DNA of 64,000 bases. Source: Enterococcus haemoperoxidus ATCC BAA-382. GTDB taxonomy: Bacteria; Bacillota; Bacilli; Lactobacillales; Enterococcaceae. Each line of letters starts with the position of its first letter. Positions within the stretch are counted from its first letter, which is position 1. Both the position numbers and the translations under genes were made by a program. The notes below the pieces were generated by a model that worked only from the letters and a program-made list of their open reading frames with translations, did no database searches and was not told the DNA's origin. Below, in pieces: positions 58,738 through 64,000 of the stretch. The DNA is taken from the NCBI RefSeq assembly GCF_000407165.1, contig NZ_KE136480.1, forward strand, positions 992,001 to 1,056,000. Reading direction: 5' to 3'.

Positions 58738-58766
58738 TTGACAATGCAATCGGTTGCGTTTATTAT
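58738..58766 (+). promoter_or_regulatory. malP promoter with operator in the spacer
   Basis: -35 TTGACA (58738-58743), 17-base spacer, -10 TATTAT (58761-58766). GCAATCGGTTGC (58746-58757) fills the spacer. It is a near-consensus promoter, so repression should be the main control. Confidence 0.82.
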
Positions 58767-58803
58767 GATGTTAATAAGCAAACTATTTATAGGAGGAGAG
58801 AAA

Positions 58804-61083
58804 ATGAATCATTTATTTGAAATAGACCCGTGGAAAATTGCCACACATCAATTAGAACGTAATGAACGTCGTCTTCAAGAGTCGCTAACATCAATGGGGA
58901 ATGGTTATATGGGGATGAGAGGGAATTTTGAAGAACAATATACAGGAGATCACCATCAGGGTACTTATTTAGCAGGTGTTTGGTATCCAGATAAGACCAG
59001 AGTCGGTTGGTGGAAAAATGGTTATCCTGATTACTTTGGGAAAGTCATTAATGCCGTCAATTTCATCGCAATGGATATTTTTGTGAATGGGGAAGTAGTT
59101 GATTTAGGCATTCAAGAACCAAAAGATTTTTATTTAGAATTAGATATGCATAACGGGTTATTGACACGTACATTTATTCTTGAAAACCAGGATACAAAAG
59201 TCAAATTCCAATTTGAACGTTTTTTGAGTATTGTGCAACAAGAACTGGCTGTGATTCGAGTAACGGCAGAGGTTATTGAAGGAATTGCGGATATTCAAAT
59301 CATCTCAAAAATTGATGGAGATGTCCGCAATGAAGACAGCAATTATGATGAAATGTTTTGGGAAGCTCAACAATCTGGTTTTGAAGAATCAATTGGTTTT
59401 TTAACAACTAAGACGATCCCAAATCTGTTTGGCATTGAACAGTTTAGTGTAACCGCAGCAATGAAACATATAACAGAGGCCAAAGAAGGCGTTGTCGAAA
59501 CAGAACCTTTAAACGTACAACAATCATTCCAAGCGACTCTACAAACAAACGAATCAATCGTCCTAGAAAAGCAAGTAATCGTTTTGACTAGCCGTGATAT
59601 TCCAGAAGCTGAGCAACGGGAAAAAGCAGTGCAACTATTGAAGCAAACGTCTAAAACGTTTGATGAATTATTGAGTGAACAAACTGATGCATGGAAAAAA
59701 CGTTGGGATCTTGCAGATGTTGTGATTGAAGGGGACAATGCGGCGCAACAAGGGATTCGCTTTAATTTATTCCAATTATTTACGACTTATTATGGTGAAG
59801 ATGAACGCTTGAATATCGGACCTAAAGGCTTTACGGGTGAAAAGTATGGCGGTGCTACTTATTGGGATACAGAAGCGTATGCGGTTCCTTTATATTTAGC
59901 TTTGGCAAAACCAGAAGTGACAAAAAATCTATTGAAATATCGCTATAATCAATTAGAACAAGCGAAACACAATGCGCGCCAACAAGGATTAGCAGGGGCT
60001 TTGTATCCAATGGTGACATTTACCGGAATTGAGTGTCATAATGAGTGGGAAATTACGTTTGAAGAAATCCATCGAAATGGTGCGATTGCCTATGCTATCT
60101 ATAATTATGTGAATTACACAGGTGACAACGAGTATTTAAAAAATGAAGGGTTACAGGTTTTAACTGAAATCGCACGTTTTTGGGCAGATCGAGTTCATTT
60201 TTCTAAACGAGCAGGAAAATACATGATCCATGGTGTGACTGGACCAAATGAATATGAAAATAATATCAATAATAATTGGTACACAAATACGATTGCAACT
60301 TGGGTATTGCAATATACCTTAGATAATTATGACAAGTACAAGGCTGAAACGCCTGTTGAAATTACTGAAGAAGAACAAACGCATTGGCAAGAAATCGTTG
60401 AAAATATGTATTATCCATTTGATGAAGAACTAGGTGTTTTTGTTCAGCATGATACCTTTTTAGATAAAGATTTGATGCCAAGAACAGCTTTAACGCCAGC
60501 TGATTTACCTTTAAATCAGCATTGGTCTTGGGATCGTATTTTACGCTCTTGCTTCATTAAACAAGCAGATGTGTTACAAGGGATTTATTTCTTTGGCGAA
60601 CGTTTTTCAAGAGCAGAGAAAGAGCGGAATTTCTTGTTCTATGAACCTATGACTGTTCATGAATCCTCTTTATCACCAAGTGTTCACGCGATTTTAGCGG
60701 CTGAACTCGGGATGGAAGAAAAAGCGGTAGAAATGTATCAACGGACAGCACGTTTAGATTTAGATAACTACAATAACGATACAGAAGATGGTCTGCATAT
60801 CACGTCTATGACTGGTAGCTGGCTTGCGATTGTTCAAGGGTTTGCTCAAATGAAGACGGCTGATGAAAAATTAAGCTTTGCACCGTTTTTACCAAGTACA
60901 TGGACAAGCTATGCCTTCCACGTGAATTATCGTGACCGTTTGTTATATGTAACAGTGGATAAAGATAATGTTCGCTTACAGCTTGTATCAGGAGATGAGC
61001 TACCTCTTACCTTATATGGAAATAAAATGGTTTTAGTGGATGAATTAATAAGTACGATGGAAAAGGTGAATGAACATGTTTAA
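58804..61083 (+). CDS. malP: Maltose phosphorylase (GH65)
   Basis: A 759-aa cytoplasmic enzyme that splits maltose with phosphate into glucose and beta-glucose-1-phosphate. It has an N-terminal beta-sandwich (about 1-270), then the (alpha/alpha)6 barrel with [16 protein letters not shown], and the catalytic Glu in [16 protein letters not shown]. The C-terminal part (HITSMTGSW) is also typical of GH65 phosphorylases. AGGAGGAGAG precedes ATG 58804. It overlaps pgmB, so the two act in sequence. Confidence 0.92.
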   Translation: MNHLFEIDPWKIATHQLERNERRLQESLTSMGNGYMGMRGNFEEQYTGDHHQGTYLAGVWYPDKTRVGWWKNGYPDYFGKVINAVNFIAMDIFVNGEVVDLGIQEPKDFYLELDMHNGLLTRTFILENQDTKVKFQFERFLSIVQQELAVIRVTAEVIEGIADIQIISKIDGDVRNEDSNYDEMFWEAQQSGFEESIGFLTTKTIPNLFGIEQFSVTAAMKHITEAKEGVVETEPLNVQQSFQATLQTNESIVLEKQVIVLTSRDIPEAEQREKAVQLLKQTSKTFDELLSEQTDAWKKRWDLADVVIEGDNAAQQGIRFNLFQLFTTYYGEDERLNIGPKGFTGEKYGGATYWDTEAYAVPLYLALAKPEVTKNLLKYRYNQLEQAKHNARQQGLAGALYPMVTFTGIECHNEWEITFEEIHRNGAIAYAIYNYVNYTGDNEYLKNEGLQVLTEIARFWADRVHFSKRAGKYMIHGVTGPNEYENNINNNWYTNTIATWVLQYTLDNYDKYKAETPVEITEEEQTHWQEIVENMYYPFDEELGVFVQHDTFLDKDLMPRTALTPADLPLNQHWSWDRILRSCFIKQADVLQGIYFFGERFSRAEKERNFLFYEPMTVHESSLSPSVHAILAAELGMEEKAVEMYQRTARLDLDNYNNDTEDGLHITSMTGSWLAIVQGFAQMKTADEKLSFAPFLPSTWTSYAFHVNYRDRLLYVTVDKDNVRLQLVSGDELPLTLYGNKMVLVDELISTMEKVNEHV

Positions 61084-61750
61084 AGGCGTTTTATTTGATT
61101 TAGACGGTGTGTTGACGGATACAGCGGAGTATCATTATCAAGCGTGGCAACGGTTAGGAAAAGAAATCGGGATCACGATCGATCGTGCATTTAATGAAGA
61201 ACTAAAAGGTGTGAGCCGCGAAGATTCTTTGAAATTATTGTTGGCTCATGGAGGTCGCGCACAAGATTTTGACTCAGAGCAGTTTGCTGAACTGGCAAAA
61301 CGGAAAAATGAGTATTATGTAGAGATGATTCAAGAAGTTAGTCCGGCTGATGTTTATCCAGGGATTCTGAACTTGTTAAAGGATTTAAAAAAACAAGGAA
61401 TCAAAATTTCTTTAGCTTCTGCTAGTAAAAATGGACCGTTTTTACTTGAAAGGATGTCTTTGCTGCCCTATTTTGATGGTATTGCTGATCCAGCGGACGT
61501 GGCGAAGGGGAAACCAGATCCAGAAATTTTCCAATTAGCAGCTGAAAAAGTTGGTTTGACTGTGAGAGATTGTATTGGGATCGAAGATGCTAAGGCTGGT
61601 ATTCAAGCAATTTTAGCAAGTGGTGCACTACCAATCGGTGTGGGACGTCCAGAAGATCTTGGGACAGATATCGTTTTAGTTTCTTCTACGAAAGAATTAA
61701 CGGTCGATTTACTAGTTTCTGTATGGCAAACTGCAAGAAATAATGCTTGA
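61076..61750 (+). CDS. pgmB: Beta-phosphoglucomutase
   Basis: A 224-aa HAD-superfamily enzyme converting beta-glucose-1-phosphate to glucose-6-phosphate. Nucleophile Asp is in [18 protein letters not shown] (residues 8 and 10), with the substrate loop [11 protein letters not shown], the Lys/Ser motif LASASKNG, and the metal site [16 protein letters not shown] 61076 is spaced properly from AAGGTGA; ATG 61070 is too close. It overlaps malP by 8 bases. The aldose epimerase (mutarotase) gene reported in this operon in E. faecalis is absent here. Confidence 0.92.
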   Translation: MFKGVLFDLDGVLTDTAEYHYQAWQRLGKEIGITIDRAFNEELKGVSREDSLKLLLAHGGRAQDFDSEQFAELAKRKNEYYVEMIQEVSPADVYPGILNLLKDLKKQGIKISLASASKNGPFLLERMSLLPYFDGIADPADVAKGKPDPEIFQLAAEKVGLTVRDCIGIEDAKAGIQAILASGALPIGVGRPEDLGTDIVLVSSTKELTVDLLVSVWQTARNNA

Positions 61751-61874
61751 TTCAACAGTTATTTACCTCGAATCAAAATGACGATAGCAACAAGACATCA
61801 ATCTGTGGTATTATTTTCTACGATAGAATGATTTATTGACAGATTTATAATGAACCGTGAAAGGAGTGGGAAAG

Positions 61875-62888
61875 ATGACGATTACAGTGAAAGATGTTGC
61901 TAAAAAGGCTGGAGTTGCGACTTCTACTGTTTCCAGAGTAATCAATGATCATTCCAGTATTTCGGATGCTACGAAGAAAAAAGTCTATAAAGTAATGGAA
62001 GAAATGGGGTATGTCCCGAACATTGCTGCTCGAAATCTTGGGAAACGATCTTCAGGAGCCGTGGGTGTGATCTTGCCGCCATTAGATTCTCGCGAGCGGA
62101 TGGGAAACCCATTTTATTTAGAGATTATTGAGTCGATCAATGACGAGGCACGCCAACACAGCATGACAACAGCGATCGCAACGGCACAGACTTTTGAGAC
62201 TTTACTGGAAAACGTACAGCTAATGCATCGGCAAAAACAAGTTGACGGTTTTATTTTGCTCTATTCTGATAAGGACGATCCCGTCATCGATTACTTATTC
62301 GAAAATCAGGTTCCCTTCTCCTTGATCGGTCAACCTTATACAAATGAAGATAAAGTGATTTATGTAGATAACGATAATCAGCTGCTAGGAAAACATGCAA
62401 CTGATTATTTGATTGAAAATGGCCACAAAACTATTTTATTTATTACGAATACGACACACGAAAATGTTTATTATGAGCGCTATTTTGGGTATCAAAAAGC
62501 GATGATGTTAGCGGATTTAACGGTGCTTCCTTCTGTTGATATGGAGAAGCCAGAAGATTATGTAGCATTTGAGGAGCTTTTAAAAGACACACAAGCAACC
62601 GCGGCTGTCGTGATTGACGATATCTTTGCAATGCGGATGATCCAGTTAGCGCAAATGTATGGCTATCGTGTACCAGATGATTTTTCGGTGATCAGTTTTA
62701 ACAATTCGATTTATGCGACGTTAGTCCATCCTTATTTGACAAGTATTGATATCGATATTGCAGAACTTGGGAGAATGGGGATGCAAAAACTGATTGAGTC
62801 ATTGCAGGAAAAAGAAGCGACAGGCGTTCGGATGGTGATTCCGCATAAATTGATTAAGCGAGAGACGGTACTTTCTTTGAAAGAATAG
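61875..62888 (+). CDS. malR: LacI-family transcriptional regulator of maltose genes
   Basis: A 337-aa regulator: N-terminal LacI HTH with hinge (ITVKDVAKKAGVATSTVSRV, NIAARNLGKRSS), then a periplasmic-binding-type effector domain (about 60-335; HATDYLIENGHKTILFI). It should repress the mal and maltodextrin operons, whose promoters carry matching palindromes, and release on maltose or a maltodextrin. AAAGGAG precedes ATG 61875. The 124-base gap after pgmB holds an inverted repeat (TTGATTC/GAATCAA) and may contain its own promoter, but no clear operator. Confidence 0.88.
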   Translation: MTITVKDVAKKAGVATSTVSRVINDHSSISDATKKKVYKVMEEMGYVPNIAARNLGKRSSGAVGVILPPLDSRERMGNPFYLEIIESINDEARQHSMTTAIATAQTFETLLENVQLMHRQKQVDGFILLYSDKDDPVIDYLFENQVPFSLIGQPYTNEDKVIYVDNDNQLLGKHATDYLIENGHKTILFITNTTHENVYYERYFGYQKAMMLADLTVLPSVDMEKPEDYVAFEELLKDTQATAAVVIDDIFAMRMIQLAQMYGYRVPDDFSVISFNNSIYATLVHPYLTSIDIDIAELGRMGMQKLIESLQEKEATGVRMVIPHKLIKRETVLSLKE

Positions 62889-62939
62889 AGTGTTTTCGGA
62901 GGGGCTACTAGAGCTTTCACCGGTGGTACGGATTTTATG

Positions 62940-62982
62940 TGATTGGGATAAGACTTGTAGAGTTATTTCGCAATCATTTTTT
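62940..62982 (+). terminator. Terminator of malR
   Basis: TGATTGGGATAA (62940-62951) pairs imperfectly with TTATTTCGCAATCA (62963-62976), followed by TTTTTT. Flanking TTTTATGTGA matches the terminator at 10727. Confidence 0.75.
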
Positions 62983-62997
62983 ATTGTAAACTCAAAA

Positions 62998-63172
62998 GGG
63001 TGTGGGACAAAAGTAAACAGCACTTTTGTTTCACACCCTAAATACGAATAAACGGTGGGAGCAGAAGCAACCCCTTCGGAAATAAGCTGGAATTCACAAA
63101 AATTTGAAGAGCAATTTTCGTGAATTCCTTCTTATTTCTCGGGGTTAAACACTCCTGTCCCAACCTCTTTTT
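62998..63172. repeat. Dispersed intergenic repeat, copy A (complete, two hairpins)
   Basis: Hairpin 1 is GGGTGTGGGACAAAAGT (62998-63014) with ACTTTTGTTTCACACCC (63022-63038). Hairpin 2 spans 63054-63165: GGTGGGA with TCCCAACC, AACCCC with GGGGTT, GAAATAAG with CTTATTTC, and GGAATTCAC with GTGAATTCC, ending in a T-run. Copies or parts occur at 38457 and 39132. The remaining 62889-62997 holds the malR terminator only. Confidence 0.82.
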
Positions 63173-63196
63173 TGTTTACATGGAATGTTAAAAATA

Positions 63197-63835
63197 TTAT
63201 TTTACGTTCACATCAATAGCTTGGAAGAATGAGTTAATTGTATCGTTAATGTCCCAAACGGCATAAACGACATGATATCCACTTCTGTCAGTTGGAATAT
63301 TTACTTGTTGCATTTCATCTACAGCTGGCGTAAAGCCTTCTCCTTTAGGGAAGTCTTCACCGATAGGTTGACCGATTACTTTAATAAGATCCATATTTTT
63401 TAAAGTCAAAGGTTCATTTTGGTTCCAACCTTGTTTTGTCATATAGTATCTGTATCTGTTTGTTTTGTGAACAGCGGTATGGTGCCAATTGAAATTATTT
63501 TCTCCAGTGCTGATTGTATTTTTAACCCATCTACTTGAAGTTTGCTCGTTCAATGGTGAGTATACATCTAAACCGGCAGAAGCTAATTTACCATTCAATT
63601 TTCCAGAATCCAAATCAGCAGTCGGAGCTTCAACTCCTTGTGGTGTCGAGATGATTTCAGGATGTGATGAAATTTCGCCAGGTCCCCAACCAAACCCGTT
63701 TGCTTTAGCATTGACCACTCGGCTTGCAGGTTGATTTACGTAACCGTGAGCTGATGCTTCGTTTCCTCCACTAAACATTGTTAATCCTGTAACACCTAAA
63801 GCTAATAAACATAACGTTAAAGATTTCTTTTTCAA
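63197..63835 (-). CDS. Single-domain AA10 lytic polysaccharide monooxygenase
   Basis: A 212-aa secreted chitin-type LPMO. Signal peptide (1-29) is cut to expose His30 (EASA/HGYVNQPASR), the copper ligand, with the second His in WHHTAVHKTNRY. The mature protein is one AA10 domain and ends in SFFQAIDVNVK, as in the E. faecalis CBM33-type enzyme. The start codon is TTG at 63835, with AGGAGAG about eight bases upstream; no better ATG exists. It has no added binding module, unlike the 42518 LPMO, suggesting division of labour. The upstream 63836-64000 is AT-rich promoter sequence. Confidence 0.93.
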   Translation of the reverse strand: MKKKSLTLCLLALGVTGLTMFSGGNEASAHGYVNQPASRVVNAKANGFGWGPGEISSHPEIISTPQGVEAPTADLDSGKLNGKLASAGLDVYSPLNEQTSSRWVKNTISTGENNFNWHHTAVHKTNRYRYYMTKQGWNQNEPLTLKNMDLIKVIGQPIGEDFPKGEGFTPAVDEMQQVNIPTDRSGYHVVYAVWDINDTINSFFQAIDVNVK

Positions 63836-64000
63836 AATGTTCTCTCCTCTACAAATTGGTTAAATAATTATTTACAAACTGATAATAACACTGTTTGACA
63901 AGTTTACGAATCATTATGTATGTTATTTAATGTGAGGAAGGTATTTAAAATAAAATAACATAGTTGGAAATTAAAAAATAGTATCAGAAAAGTTGTTTTA

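Overview
The window is low-GC Firmicutes DNA and most probably comes from an Enterococcus. Reasons: AGGAGG-type ribosome sites, a sortase A that reads like the E. faecalis enzyme, WxL/DUF916 surface protein genes, and a divergent malT-mapP / malP-pgmB locus arranged as described for E. faecalis. The species assignment is inference. I saw no rRNA, tRNA, CRISPR array, integrase or intact insertion sequence.

Region 1 (1-27190) is a large surface-protein locus. Two convergent Mga/AtxA-type regulators (296-3333) stand at its edge. Two modules follow, each headed by a paralogous winged-helix regulator (3631, 10957) whose upstream promoter block is conserved between the copies. Module A (4450-10577) encodes a SipW-type ER-like signal peptidase, three TasA/CalY-like proteins with SipW-type leaders, a protein with an FPSTG sorting signal, and a DUF11-type surface protein with an in-frame stop near its end. 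Module B (11866-24927) encodes a 1108-aa MucBP/WxL protein, a small PSTG-anchored protein, two short WxL proteins, a DUF916/DUF3324 WxL-binding protein, a 2-TM protein, two type I signal peptidases (one with Arg at the catalytic Lys position), a YfhO-like membrane protein and two lipoproteins. A second large polytopic protein (25078), a small membrane protein and convergent srtA (27193-27930) complete the area. Combining TasA-like fibre proteins, WxL proteins and several dedicated signal peptidases suggests an extracellular matrix or fibre assembly system. It is the best candidate here for something undescribed.

Region 2 (28202-44362) is a mosaic of small units: an RpiR regulator divergent from a GH1 6-phospho-beta-glucosidase and PTS EIIC pair; a DUF1622 membrane protein, a methyltransferase, an ACT-domain protein and a GNAT protein; a C39-like peptidase, a NagB-family protein and tag; a decayed lysR gene containing a dispersed repeat; a second RpiR regulator; a third Mga-like regulator divergent from a modular AA10 LPMO (chitin/cellulose-active family); and a truncated DUF4260 gene.

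Region 3 (44552-62888) is alpha-glucan and maltose metabolism. Three GH13 enzymes (two GH13_31 alpha-glucosidases and a CBM34-GH13_20 neopullulanase-type enzyme) are divergent from a maltodextrin ABC transporter (binding protein and two permeases, no ATPase). Then come mapP-malT, divergent malP-pgmB, and the LacI-family regulator malR. GCAA-N-CG-N-TTGC-like operators lie at all four promoters, so one MalR-type repressor probably unites the PTS route (MalT, MapP, MalP, PgmB) and the ABC/amylase route. A 122-bp tandem duplication sits between the two alpha-glucosidase genes.

Region 4 (62889-64000) holds a long inverted-repeat intergenic element, with relatives at 38457 and 39132, and a single-domain AA10 LPMO gene read leftwards. 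Coordinates rest on reading the sequence and on the ribosome site that best fits each start; family names rest on recognised motifs, with no database search.
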